Below are positions 16,716 through 27,863 of a DNA stretch of 64,000 nucleotides, piece by piece. The stretch is from NCBI RefSeq assembly GCF_003610995.1, contig NZ_CP032543.1, forward strand, positions 6,014,001 through 6,078,000. The letters run 5' to 3'. The notes beneath the pieces are model-generated. The model saw only the letters and a program-made list of their open reading frames with translations, ran no database searches and was not told the DNA's origin. The translations under genes were made by a program, and so were the position numbers. Source of the DNA: Streptomyces griseus subsp. griseus. Its GTDB lineage: Bacteria; Actinomycetota; Actinomycetes; Streptomycetales; Streptomycetaceae. Positions within the stretch are counted from its first letter, which is position 1. Each line of letters opens with the position of its first letter.

Positions 16716-16733
16716 TATCTCGACATCGAGATA
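16716..16733. promoter_or_regulatory. Palindrome TATCTCG-ACAT-CGAGATA in the aconitase promoter
   Basis: A perfect 18-bp inverted repeat about 150 bp upstream of the aconitase start. Established knowledge: in S. coelicolor aconitase is a target of the MarR-family regulator TamR, which responds to citrate-type ligands, and MarR proteins bind palindromes of this size. The same half-sites occur in front of the XRE-MurA gene. Confidence 0.65.
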
Positions 16734-16764
16734 TGTGCCGAGGCGCACCACAGCCGCCGCCCGG

Positions 16765-16793
16765 TAAGGCAAGCCTAACTAAGCCTTACCTTA
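16765..16793. promoter_or_regulatory. Candidate iron boxes (DmdR/DtxR-type) upstream of aconitase
   Basis: Two overlapping AT-rich imperfect palindromes: plus-strand TAAGGCAAGCCTAACTAA (16765-16782) and minus-strand TAAGGTAAGGCTTAGTTAG (16775-16793). The second matches 13 of 19 positions of the streptomycete iron box TTAGGTTAGGCTAACCTAA. Aconitase carries a 4Fe-4S cluster, so iron-dependent control by DmdR1 would make sense. Confidence 0.5.
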
Positions 16794-16858
16794 GCGGATG
16801 GTCGGGGCCGTAGGCGGCACAACGCGGTGCCCGCTGCCAATGAGGCGCGGCGCGGTAG

Positions 16859-19606
<2,748 letters not shown>

Positions 19607-19616
19607 GCCGCAGAGG

Positions 19617-19660
19617 CGGAAGGGCCGCGCCCCGGGGAGACCCGGGGTGCGGCCCTTCCG
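19617..19660. terminator. Strong hairpin between aconitase and the convergent membrane protein
   Basis: Long inverted repeat, CGGAAGGGCCGC with CCCCGG against CCGGGG with GCGGCCCTTCCG, ten bases after the aconitase stop. It also lies just past the end of the minus-strand gene at 19677, so it can serve both transcripts. Confidence 0.8.
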
Positions 19661-19676
19661 CGTTGCCCGCCGGCCC

Positions 19677-20291
19677 TCACTCCTCCGAGGAGGGCGTCCG
19701 CGAGAGGTCGTTGATCCGGCACGTCGTGCCCTGCGGCACCTCGTCCAGGCCCTGGACCTTCTTCCTGGAGGTCTTGCCGGGAGCGAGGCCGGCCACCCCG
19801 GTCACCCCCTCCGAAACCGTGGCGCCGTCCCTGTCCAGGAACTCCACGCCGATGTAGTAGTCCGCCGGGCTGGACGACCCGTTCACGACCGTCACATCGG
19901 CCGACTGCCACCCGATCCGCGGATCCCGTGTGCACGCCGTGATCGTGACGTCCCTCTTCACGTCCGGCTCAGGCGCGACGGGCTCCTCCACCGGCTCCTC
20001 GTCACCCGGCTCCTCCTCGTACTCGTACGGGGCGGAGTGAGGCGCCTTTGACCGTGCCGGCGGCCGCTCCATCGCCTCCGAGACGGAATCCAGAAGAAGG
20101 TAGACGGTCGTCACCATCGCCCCCGCCACGACCAGCCCGCCCCCCACGGCGAGCGTCACGACCACCCCCGTACGCTGCTTGCCGGGCGGCACCGGAGGCG
20201 CCGCCCAGGGCGAAGGGTGCGGCGCCCCCACCGGAACCCGGTGCTCCGGCTGCGGCTGTTCGGGCGGCGGAGGCGGAAAGTTGTCGGACAT
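19677..20291 (-). CDS. Membrane-anchored protein with proline-rich N-terminus and extracytoplasmic FxLYD-like domain
   Basis: 204 residues. The first 38 are a Pro/Gln-rich cytoplasmic segment. One transmembrane helix (TGVVVTLAVGGGLVVAGAMVTTVYLL) lies near 41-66, then an acidic Glu/Pro linker, and from about 112 a small beta domain (VTITACTRDPRIGWQSADVTVVNGS, then YIGVEFLDRDG) with two cysteines that could pair. The domain resembles the FxLYD/DUF fold of streptomycete surface proteins that bind polymer or protein ligands. A GGGGGGA ribosome site precedes the ATG. Function unknown. Confidence 0.7.
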   Translation of the reverse strand: MSDNFPPPPPEQPQPEHRVPVGAPHPSPWAAPPVPPGKQRTGVVVTLAVGGGLVVAGAMVTTVYLLLDSVSEAMERPPARSKAPHSAPYEYEEEPGDEEPVEEPVAPEPDVKRDVTITACTRDPRIGWQSADVTVVNGSSSPADYYIGVEFLDRDGATVSEGVTGVAGLAPGKTSRKKVQGLDEVPQGTTCRINDLSRTPSSEE

Positions 20292-20389
20292 GCGGTCCCC
20301 CCACGGGAAGTCGGCCAGGTGAGGGACTTACGGTACGTGGCCCCAACCGCACCACCCGCACCGCGCGTACAGAAAGTGAACGGACCACC

Positions 20390-21007
20390 ATGGGCGAGCT
20401 GATCCTCATCCGGCACGGCGAGACCGAGTGGTCCCGCTCCGGGCAGCACACGAGCTGGACCGACCTTCCCCTGACCGCCACCGGCGAGCGCCAGGCCCGC
20501 GCCCTCGTCCCCCTGCTCGCCGACCGGAACATCGGGCTCACCCTCGTCAGCCCCTCGGTCCGGGCCCGCCGCACCGCCGAGCTGGCCGGGCTCCACGCCC
20601 CCCGGGTCACCCCCGAGCTGCGGGAGTGGGACTACGGCGGGTACGAGGGCATCACCACCCAGGCGATCCGCCGCACCCGCCCCTTCTGGAACCTGTGGAC
20701 CGACGGCGTCGACCCCGGCTCCGACGAGCACCCCGGCGAGAGCCCCGCCGAGGTCGGGCAGCGCGCCGACCAGGTGCTCGCGGGCGTCCGGTCGGCCGCC
20801 GAGGGGATCGGCAGCGCGGACGTCGCACTCGTCGCCCACTCGCACTTCCTGCGCGTCCTCACCGCCCGCTACCTGGAGCTGACCCCGGCCGAGGGGCGCC
20901 TCTTCCAGCTCGCCACCGGCGCCGTCTCCCGGCTCGGCACCGAACACGGCCGACCGGTGATCGCCGCCCTCAACGTGGCCCTGCCCGAGAGCCTCCAGGA
21001 GGGCTGA
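20390..21007 (+). CDS. Histidine phosphatase family (phosphoglycerate mutase-like) protein
   Basis: 205 residues with the catalytic motif LIRHGETEWS at residues 6-15 (phosphorylated His in RHGE), the second arginine at SPSVRARRTAEL, the acid at LREWDYGGYEG and the second His in VAHSHFLRVL. It belongs to the cofactor-dependent mutase/phosphatase branch. Without the longer loops of true Gpm it is more likely a broad phosphatase, for example acting on sugar phosphates or cobalamin-type substrates. The ATG at 20390 is where homology starts. It is divergent from the membrane-protein gene on its left. Confidence 0.88.
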   Translation: MGELILIRHGETEWSRSGQHTSWTDLPLTATGERQARALVPLLADRNIGLTLVSPSVRARRTAELAGLHAPRVTPELREWDYGGYEGITTQAIRRTRPFWNLWTDGVDPGSDEHPGESPAEVGQRADQVLAGVRSAAEGIGSADVALVAHSHFLRVLTARYLELTPAEGRLFQLATGAVSRLGTEHGRPVIAALNVALPESLQEG

Positions 21008-21015
21008 GACGCCGA

Positions 21016-21046
21016 CGGCCGGCACCCCGCCTCGGGGTACCGGCCG
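21016..21046. terminator. Bidirectional terminator between phosphatase and GH92 genes
   Basis: CGGCCGG-ACCCC paired with GGGGT-CCGGCCG and one mismatch. It is placed between the two convergent stops at 21007 and 21068. Confidence 0.75.
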
Positions 21047-21067
21047 CCAGCCTGCGTCACGTACGGA

Positions 21068-24000
21068 TCAGGAGAGCAGTTCCACCTCCGCCAGCGTCGC
21101 CGGACCGGTCAGCACCAGGCGGTACTTCGCGTACGCGCCGGGCTTGCCCACCGAGAACGCCCGGGTCTGCTTGTCCCAGGCGAAGGACTCGCCGGAGCGG
21201 CGGTCGAGGTCCGTCCACTTCTTGCCGTCGGACGAGCCCTGGAGCGTCCAGCCCTTCGGGGCCTTGTCCGCCGCAGCCGACGTCAGCGTGTACTGGAGCG
21301 CCTTGGTGGACGAGTCGACCGGCAGCTCCACCGACTCGACCTCCGCCGAGGTCGCCGAGGTGTTGTCGAACAGCGCCCCGGCACCCTTCAGCACATCGCC
21401 CTTGGGCGTCGGCGCCTTGTCGTCCTGCTGGATGGAGACCGGGGCCGCGTCCTTGCCCGTGCCCCAGGCCGACGGCTTCGGGCCCATGTCGAACTCCAGG
21501 GTGCCGCCCTTGGCCAGCAGGTCGTGCGGGAGCGCGGTGGAGGTCCACTTCTTGCCGTTGACCTTCACGCCCTGCACGTAGATGTTCGTCTCGCTGTTCT
21601 TCGGGGCCTTCACGGTCAGCTTGCGGCCGTTGTCCATGCGGACGGTGACCTTCTTGAAGAGCGGCGAGCCGATCGCGTACTCCCCGCTGCCCATCACCAG
21701 CGGGTAGAAGCCGAGCGAGGAGAAGAGGTACCAGGCCGACTGCTCGCCGTTGTCCTCGTCGCCGTGGATGCCCTGCCCGATCTCGCTGCCGACGTAGAGG
21801 CGGCTCAGCACCTCGCGGACCTTCTCCTGCGTCTTGTACGGCTGCGAGGCCGCGTTGTACATGTACGTGGCGTGGTGGGCGACCTGGTTGCTGTGCCCGT
21901 ACTGGCCCATCCGCACGTCACGCGCCTCGGTCATCTCGTGGATGACCCCGCCGTAGCTGCCGACGAACTCCGGGCCCGCCGTCTCCGGCGTCGAGAAGTA
22001 CGTGTCCAGCTTCTTCCCGAGCCCCGCGCGGCCGCCGTACAGGTTGGCCAGGCCCCTGCTGTCCTGCGGGGCGGTGAAGGCGTAGCCCCAGCCGTTGGTC
22101 TCGGTGTAGTCGTAGCCCCAGACGCGGGGGTCGTACTGGTCCGAGGGCAGGCGCCAGTCGCCGTTCGGCTTCTTGCCCTGGAAGAAGCCCGCCTTCTCGT
22201 CGAAGAGCTTGACGTACTTCTGCGCCCGGTTGAGGAAGTAGGCCGACTCCTCCTTGTACCGCGCCTTCTTCGTCTTCTTGTAGAGCTCCTCACCCATCCG
22301 CGCGATGCCGTAGTCGTTGAGGTAGCCCTCCAGCGACCAGGAGAGGCCCTCGTGCGTCGCGGTGTTGGCGTAACCGGTGAAGACCGAGGTCTCCATGCCC
22401 TTGCGGCCGACGCCCGAGGACGGCGGGGCCACCGTGGCGTTCTTGACCGCCGCGTCGTACGCCGCCTCCGCGTCGAACTTCACGCCCTTGACGTATGCGT
22501 CAGCGAAGGCCACGTCCGAGCTGGTGCCCGTCATCAGGTCCGCGTAGCCGGGGGAGGACCAGCGGGAGGTCCAGCCGCCGTCCTTGTAGTGCTGGACGAA
22601 GCCGTCCACCAGCTCGCCGGCCTTCTTCGGGGAGAAGAAGGAGTAGGCGGGCCAGGTCGTGCGGTAGGTGTCCCAGAAGCCGTTGTTGACGTACACCTTG
22701 CCGTCGACGATCTTCGCCCCGGTCCGCGTGGGGGTGTCCGTGCCGGTCGGCTTGGACAAGGGGCTCGCGTACTTGTTCTTCCCGTCGACCTTCTCGTGGC
22801 CGGAGTTCGGGTAGAGGTAGAGGCGGTAGAGGCTGGAGTAGAGCGTGGTCAGCTGGTCCTCGTTGGCCCCCTCCACCTCGATCGTCCCGAGGACCTTGTC
22901 CCAGGCCTTCTGCGCGGTGCGCTGCACCTTCTCGAAGGAGGTGGACGCCGGGATCTCCATCGCCAGGTTCTTCTTCGCCTGGTCGACGCCGATCAGCGAG
23001 GTGGCCAGCCGCAGGTTGACCGTGCGGTCCTTGCCCGCGTCGAAGCGGAAGAAGCCGGTGACATCGTCGCCGCCCCCGCCCTTCAGCTTGCCGCTGTCCG
23101 TCACCGGCGCGTCGAAGACGCCGTACACGAACATGCGGGTCGCGCCGGTGGAGAGGCCGCTCTTCACGTCCGTGTAGCCGGAGAAGGAGCTGGTCTTCGG
23201 GTCCAGGGTCAGGCCGCCGGCGTTCGACACGTTGTCGAAGACCAGGCTGGCGTCCTTGCCCGGATAGGTGAACCGCATCCGCGCCGCGTGGTCGGTCGGC
23301 GCGATCTCGGTCTTGAGGCCGTTCTCGAACGTGACGCCGTAGTAGTGCGGCTTCGCGGTCTCGTTCTCGTGCCGGAACGGCAGCGCACGGGCGGTCCGGG
23401 CGGCGTCCGGGGTGCCCTTCGCCGCCGACGGCATCACCTGGAAGGTCTGCCGGTCGCCCATCCACGGGCTCGGCTCATGGCTGGCGCTGAAGGCCTGGAG
23501 CGTGGGGAGGTTCTCCTCGTTGTTGCCCCGGTGGTAGTCGTACAGCCAGCTCAGCGAACCGGCGTTGGTGACCGGCGTCCAGAAGTTGAAGCCGTGCGGG
23601 ACGGCGGTGGCCGGGATGTTGTTGCCGCGCGAGTAGCCGCCGGAGGAGTTGGTGCCGCGCGTGGTCAGCGCGTAGTCCGACAGGTGCGCCTTGCGCTTCG
23701 CCGGCTTCTTCGGCTCGATCACGATGTCGTCGACCCAGCCCTGGAACTTGGCCGGGCCCTTGTCGGAGTCGTACGCCACCAGCACCCGGTCGACCGTCTT
23801 GCCCGCGGCGACCGTGCCGATGCGGGAGGCGACCTTGTTCCACTGGTTGACGTAGAGCCGCTTGGCGTCGCCCTGGCCCTGCGGGGTCAGCAGCCCGCCG
23901 TGGCTGTCGGTGGCCTTCAGCTCGCTCAGGTAGGTGCCGTCGGTGAAGGCCAGGTCCACCGCGATGTGGGTCGCGGGGTAGTTGAGGTCCGTCTCGCCCA

Positions 24001-24940
24001 TCTGCGGATAGACGAGGTAGGAGAGCTCGGTGTCCTTGGTGACGGCCGTGTTCACGTCGAAGACCTTGTTGTACGCGTACGCCCGGCCGTCCGGCTTGTG
24101 CGTACCCGCGTAACGCAGCGCCTTCTTTCCGGTGAACCCCGCGCCGGACTTGGCGGTGGGGGAGCCGGAGGGGCCCCGGTCGGGCTGGCTGCGCATCTCG
24201 TCGGGGACGGGCGCGGAGGTGTCACCGTTCGAGAACTGAACGTCGGCGAGCTGGAGGATGTCGGATGCGCCGTTGTTGGCGGTGATCTCCAGCCGGAAGT
24301 GCCGGTAGGCGGTGTCGGAGGTGAAATCGTACGACTTCGTCTCCTGGCGCTTCTCGAACTTCTCACCCTTACGGGTGTCGAGGTCGGTCCACTCCTTGCC
24401 GTCCGCCGAGCCCTTGAGCGTCCAGTCCTTCGGGTCGCGCGGGGCGTGGTCGTTGGCGGAGGTGAGCGCGTACGTCACCACCTTCACCGGCTCGTCCAGG
24501 TCGAACTCGACCCAGCCGGTCGTCGCGAACGCCAGCCACTTGGAGGCCGGTTCGACGTCGACCAGGTTCTCCTTGACCTCGCCGCCGGCGGTGTTCTCGG
24601 CACTGGCGCGGACGTCGGTCACCCGGTCGGTGACATTGCCCGGTATGCCGGAGGAGAAGCCGCCGTCGACACCCGACGAGCGCTCGGTCCCGTCCGGCCC
24701 TTCCTCGGCCGTGTTGCGCCAGTCCGGCTGCTTCTCGTCCGCCTCGAAGGAGGAGCGGAACGTCCGTTCGCCGGACGGCTTCCGGGGCCCCTCGGACGGG
24801 CCGGCGACGGCTGCCGTAGGGGCCGCGAGGGCCAGGGCGAGTGATGCCGCGAGGACGGCGGCCGTGCGGCTCCGTCTCGTACGGGTGGCGCTGCTGAAGA
24901 CCTTCCCAGCGCCATGGTGGAGACCTCGTGGTGGCTGCAT
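21068..24940 (-). CDS. Secreted GH92 alpha-mannosidase with F5/8 type C (CBM32-like) domains
   Basis: 1290 residues. The twin-basic signal peptide runs to about residue 46 (AAPTAAVA-G). An F5/8 type C or CBM32-like domain follows at about 95-240, then a beta-sandwich segment, then the GH92 catalytic region from about 445 to 1130, including GGYSRGNNIPATAVPHGFNFW, the (alpha/alpha)6 barrel with GHSNQVAHHATYMYN, and HGDEDNGEQSAWYLFSSLGFYP with the acidic catalytic residues. A second F5/8-like domain ends the protein (about 1165-1290). GH92 enzymes are calcium-dependent exo-alpha-mannosidases, mostly alpha-1,2. It probably trims fungal or plant mannans outside the cell and lies divergent to the ngc sugar importer. 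Confidence 0.92.
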   Translation of the reverse strand: MQPPRGLHHGAGKVFSSATRTRRSRTAAVLAASLALALAAPTAAVAGPSEGPRKPSGERTFRSSFEADEKQPDWRNTAEEGPDGTERSSGVDGGFSSGIPGNVTDRVTDVRASAENTAGGEVKENLVDVEPASKWLAFATTGWVEFDLDEPVKVVTYALTSANDHAPRDPKDWTLKGSADGKEWTDLDTRKGEKFEKRQETKSYDFTSDTAYRHFRLEITANNGASDILQLADVQFSNGDTSAPVPDEMRSQPDRGPSGSPTAKSGAGFTGKKALRYAGTHKPDGRAYAYNKVFDVNTAVTKDTELSYLVYPQMGETDLNYPATHIAVDLAFTDGTYLSELKATDSHGGLLTPQGQGDAKRLYVNQWNKVASRIGTVAAGKTVDRVLVAYDSDKGPAKFQGWVDDIVIEPKKPAKRKAHLSDYALTTRGTNSSGGYSRGNNIPATAVPHGFNFWTPVTNAGSLSWLYDYHRGNNEENLPTLQAFSASHEPSPWMGDRQTFQVMPSAAKGTPDAARTARALPFRHENETAKPHYYGVTFENGLKTEIAPTDHAARMRFTYPGKDASLVFDNVSNAGGLTLDPKTSSFSGYTDVKSGLSTGATRMFVYGVFDAPVTDSGKLKGGGGDDVTGFFRFDAGKDRTVNLRLATSLIGVDQAKKNLAMEIPASTSFEKVQRTAQKAWDKVLGTIEVEGANEDQLTTLYSSLYRLYLYPNSGHEKVDGKNKYASPLSKPTGTDTPTRTGAKIVDGKVYVNNGFWDTYRTTWPAYSFFSPKKAGELVDGFVQHYKDGGWTSRWSSPGYADLMTGTSSDVAFADAYVKGVKFDAEAAYDAAVKNATVAPPSSGVGRKGMETSVFTGYANTATHEGLSWSLEGYLNDYGIARMGEELYKKTKKARYKEESAYFLNRAQKYVKLFDEKAGFFQGKKPNGDWRLPSDQYDPRVWGYDYTETNGWGYAFTAPQDSRGLANLYGGRAGLGKKLDTYFSTPETAGPEFVGSYGGVIHEMTEARDVRMGQYGHSNQVAHHATYMYNAASQPYKTQEKVREVLSRLYVGSEIGQGIHGDEDNGEQSAWYLFSSLGFYPLVMGSGEYAIGSPLFKKVTVRMDNGRKLTVKAPKNSETNIYVQGVKVNGKKWTSTALPHDLLAKGGTLEFDMGPKPSAWGTGKDAAPVSIQQDDKAPTPKGDVLKGAGALFDNTSATSAEVESVELPVDSSTKALQYTLTSAAADKAPKGWTLQGSSDGKKWTDLDRRSGESFAWDKQTRAFSVGKPGAYAKYRLVLTGPATLAEVELLS

Positions 24941-24969
24941 ACCGAGCCATTCCTCCCCGGAGCGTGCTT

Positions 24970-24983
24970 GGACAACGTTGTCA
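24970..24983. promoter_or_regulatory. LacI-type operator GGACAACGTTGTCA upstream of the GH92 gene
   Basis: The core GACAACGTTGTC is a perfect 12-bp palindrome with the central CG typical of LacI-family operators, starting 31 bp upstream of the mannosidase start. A near relative, TGGCACCGTTGTCA, occurs in front of xylF. Confidence 0.6.
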
Positions 24984-25181
24984 TAGCGGGATGCAAGGTC
25001 CAGTAGGGATGCAAGTGACAGGACGTGTCAAGGGTGTTGCCGCAGGCGCCGAGCGCGAATCGGCCGTAAGGGGAGAAAGCCGCCCCTGGATCAGGGCGCA
25101 CGGTGCCGAGGAGTCCGTGAGGTCTCAACTCGGGAAAGACTGGTGTCCCAACGTGCATTCGATCTTGCTGAGTTGGTGACG

Positions 25182-25197
25182 AGTGGACTATACCTGT
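25182..25197. promoter_or_regulatory. Candidate DasR-responsive element (dre) upstream of ngcE
   Basis: AGTGGACTATACCTGT matches 12 of 16 positions of the dre-type palindrome AGTGGTCTAGACCACT. DasR is the GlcNAc-6-phosphate-responsive GntR regulator of chitin and GlcNAc uptake in Streptomyces, and ngcE encodes a GlcNAc/chitobiose binding protein, so position and target agree. Confidence 0.5.
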
Positions 25198-25376
25198 CGC
25201 CATCCGCGCAGTCGTTTCGACGGAGGCGCGAAGGGGAAAGAGGGGTGGCCCGCGAGCGCGTCGTGCGCGCACGGGCGGTACGGTTCCCCGACCACCCCCG
25301 ATCCGCCGGTTCTTGATCTCCGGTACATCTGCATATCTGCACCACCCAAGCGCAACCGACCGCGGTGGCGGGGCCC

Positions 25377-25391
25377 TTCGCCTGAGGCGAA
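25377..25391. promoter_or_regulatory. Palindrome TTCGCC-TGA-GGCGAA in the ngcE leader
   Basis: A perfect 15-bp inverted repeat 57 bp upstream of the ngcE ATG. It could be an operator or a small leader hairpin; no known consensus is recognised. Confidence 0.4.
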
Positions 25392-25447
25392 TTTTCGACG
25401 GGTGACCGGTACACCGCCTGAGTCCTGGAGAAGGCGAGGACTTGAGC

Positions 25448-26893
25448 ATGGGATCCACCTCCGCTCAGAACAAAGAGGGCCTTGGCCGTCGCGATCTGAT
25501 CAAGCGTTCTGCCGCACTCGGCCTGATCGCTGTTCCGACGATGAGCTTCCTGTCCGCCTGCGCGAGCGGCGACAGCGGCAGTGACGACAAGGTCGCCAAG
25601 GGCGAGAAGAGCGACAAGAACCCGCTGGCCGTCAACGGCAGCGCCCCGCTGGAGATCGTCATCTTCGACGGCGGGTTCGGTACCAAGTACGCGGAGGAGG
25701 CCCGGGACGTCTACAAGAAGACCTACCCCGAGGCACAGGTCAAGTTCTCCGCGACGCAGAAGATCCAGTCGGTCCTCCAGCCGCGCTTCAACGGCGGCAC
25801 CCCGCCGGACCTGATCGACAACTCCGGTGCCCAGCAGATGGACATGGGCGTCCTGGTCGGCAAGAAGCAGCTCACCGACCTCACCCCGCTGCTGGACGCC
25901 CCGTCCATCGACGACCCGGCCAAGACGGTCCGCGACACCCTGCGGCCCGGCATCGTCGAGATGGGCCAGTTCGACGGCGACCCGGTCTGGATCATGTACT
26001 ACGCGTACACGGTCTACGGCGTCTGGTACTCCCAGACCGCGCTGGACAAGCTGGACGCCACGTACCCGGAGAACTGGGACGACATGCTCGCGCTCTGCGC
26101 GAAGGCGAAGAAGCAGGGCATCGCCGGCTGGACCTACCCCGGCAAGCACCCGTACTACATCCCCTTCTCGCTCTACCCGTTCATCGGGAAGATCGGCGGC
26201 GTCGAGGTCCTGGACGCCATCGACAACCTGGAGCCGAAGGCCTGGGAGCACCCCGCGGTCAAGGCCGCCTTCGAGGCGTACTACGAGCTCTACGCCAAGG
26301 GCTACATCCTCAAGGGCACCCCCGGCCTGGACCACCGCGGTTCGCAGGGCGCCTGGGCCCGCGGCAAGGCGCTGTTCATCCCGAACGGCTCCTGGGTCGA
26401 GAACGAGGAAGCGGCCATCATCCCCAAGGACTTCAAGCTGTCCGTGGGCGCCCCCTCCTCCCTCGACTCCTCGGACAAGCTGCCCTTCGGCACCATCTGG
26501 GCGTCCGGCGGCGAGCCGTTCATCGTCCCGGCCAAGGCGAAGAACCCGGCGGGCGGCATGGAGCAGCTGCGCATCATGCTCAGCGAGGCCTCCTCCAAAT
26601 CCTTCACCACCAACACCAAGTCGCTCTCCGCCTTCAACGGCGGCACCGACGGCATCGAGTTGTCGGACGGTCTGAAGTCCGGTGTGGCCGCGCTGGAGAA
26701 GGCGGGCACCAACGTGGTCAACCCGCGCCTCCAGGACTGGTACGTGAAGCTCCAGAAGGAGCAGATCGGTGTCGCCGCGCTCGGCGAGATGATGGCAGGC
26801 CGCGCCACCCCGGCCGAGACCATCAAGAAGATCCAGGCGTTCGCCGACGCGGCCGCCAAGGACCAGTCCATCAAGCACTTCAGGCACCAGTGA
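25448..26893 (+). CDS. ngcE: N-acetylglucosamine/chitobiose ABC transporter substrate-binding lipoprotein
   Basis: A 481-residue extracellular solute-binding protein (family 1). The N-terminus has a twin-arginine lipoprotein signal: RRDLIKR at 14-20, hydrophobic stretch, and lipobox LSAC with the lipidated Cys at 38. The mature part has the MalE-like two-lobe fold. Sequence and neighbours agree with NgcE of S. coelicolor and S. olivaceoviridis, which captures GlcNAc and chitobiose for import. The ATG at 25448 follows a GAGGA site by seven bases; an in-frame TTG six bases upstream is less well placed. First gene of the ngcEFG operon; the ATPase (MsiK) is encoded elsewhere. Confidence 0.92.
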   Translation: MGSTSAQNKEGLGRRDLIKRSAALGLIAVPTMSFLSACASGDSGSDDKVAKGEKSDKNPLAVNGSAPLEIVIFDGGFGTKYAEEARDVYKKTYPEAQVKFSATQKIQSVLQPRFNGGTPPDLIDNSGAQQMDMGVLVGKKQLTDLTPLLDAPSIDDPAKTVRDTLRPGIVEMGQFDGDPVWIMYYAYTVYGVWYSQTALDKLDATYPENWDDMLALCAKAKKQGIAGWTYPGKHPYYIPFSLYPFIGKIGGVEVLDAIDNLEPKAWEHPAVKAAFEAYYELYAKGYILKGTPGLDHRGSQGAWARGKALFIPNGSWVENEEAAIIPKDFKLSVGAPSSLDSSDKLPFGTIWASGGEPFIVPAKAKNPAGGMEQLRIMLSEASSKSFTTNTKSLSAFNGGTDGIELSDGLKSGVAALEKAGTNVVNPRLQDWYVKLQKEQIGVAALGEMMAGRATPAETIKKIQAFADAAAKDQSIKHFRHQ

Positions 26894-26942
26894 TCACGCG
26901 TCACCAGCGGCAGCAGCTCGGGGAAGGTCGGAGTCGGTAACG

Positions 26943-27863
26943 ATGCAACACGGTAAATACCGGTTCATAGTCGGGTTCTTGGTGGCCCCGATGTCGTTGT
27001 ATGTCATCTTCGTCATCTGGCCGTTCATCCAGTCCATCTACTACTCGTTCACGGACTGGACAGGTCTGAGCCCCGACTTCAGGATGGTCGGGTTCGACAA
27101 CTACACCAAGATGCTCGACGACGACATCTTCTGGAAATCGCTCCAGCACAGTGTGCTGCTGGCGGTTCTGCTGCCGCTGGTGACGCTGGGCCTCGCGCTC
27201 TTCTTCGCCTTCATGCTCAACGTGGGCGGCCGGCGCCGCAAGGGCGCCGCCGTCACCGGCGTACGGGGCTCCGGCTTCTACAAGATCGCCTACTTCTTCC
27301 CGCAGGTGCTCTCGATCGCGATCGTGGCGATCCTGTTCCAGTTCGCCTTCGACCCGGCCCAGGGCATGATCAACGGCACGCTCAAGGCCGTGGGCTTCGA
27401 CGACGTACCGGACTGGCTGGGCGATCCGAACCTGGCGCTGTGGGTCATCATGGCGGTCCTCGTCTGGTGCACCACCGGCTTCTTCGTGGTGCTGTTCTCC
27501 GCGGGTATGGCCTCCATCCCCAAGGACTTCTACGAAGCCGCCCTGCTGGACGGGGCGAGCCGCTTCACGACCTTCTTCCGGATCACGCTGCCCCTGCTGT
27601 GGGACACGGTCCAGTCCGGCTGGGTCTACATGGGCATCCTGGCGCTCGGCGCAGAGGGCTTCGCCATCGTCCACATCATGAGCGTCGGCCCCGGCGGGCC
27701 CGACTACTCGACCACCGTCCTGCCGCTGTACGTCTACCAGTCGGCGTTCCGTGACGGACAGGCGGGCTACGCGACCACGATCGGTGTCGCCCTGCTCATC
27801 GTGACCCTGGCGTTCGCCGCCATCGTCATGCGGGTGGGCCGGCGCGAGCGGCTGGAGTTCTGA
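26943..27863 (+). CDS. ngcF: ABC transporter permease NgcF
   Basis: A 306-residue MalF/UgpA-type sugar permease with six predicted helices; the first is IVGFLVAPMSLYVIFVIWPF. The EAA loop that docks the ATPase reads EAALLDGASRFTTFFRITLPLL. It starts 49 bp after ngcE and ends in a one-base stop-start overlap with ngcG. It forms the membrane channel for GlcNAc/chitobiose together with NgcG. Confidence 0.92.
   Translation: MQHGKYRFIVGFLVAPMSLYVIFVIWPFIQSIYYSFTDWTGLSPDFRMVGFDNYTKMLDDDIFWKSLQHSVLLAVLLPLVTLGLALFFAFMLNVGGRRRKGAAVTGVRGSGFYKIAYFFPQVLSIAIVAILFQFAFDPAQGMINGTLKAVGFDDVPDWLGDPNLALWVIMAVLVWCTTGFFVVLFSAGMASIPKDFYEAALLDGASRFTTFFRITLPLLWDTVQSGWVYMGILALGAEGFAIVHIMSVGPGGPDYSTTVLPLYVYQSAFRDGQAGYATTIGVALLIVTLAFAAIVMRVGRRERLEF

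Larger units (their letters stand above)
24941..25447. other. Divergent promoter region of GH92 and ngcE
   Basis: About 500 bp without a supportable gene. It contains three candidate operators listed separately (24970-24983, 25182-25197, 25377-25391). A direct repeat of ATCTGC is seen near 25326-25340. Base composition is slightly more AT-rich than the flanking genes. Confidence 0.6.

Noticed and set aside
21524..24844. Plus-strand open frame of over 1100 codons opposite the mannosidase
   Set aside because: Composition is that of a shadow frame and no family feature is seen; the GH92 protein with signal peptide and catalytic motifs is real.
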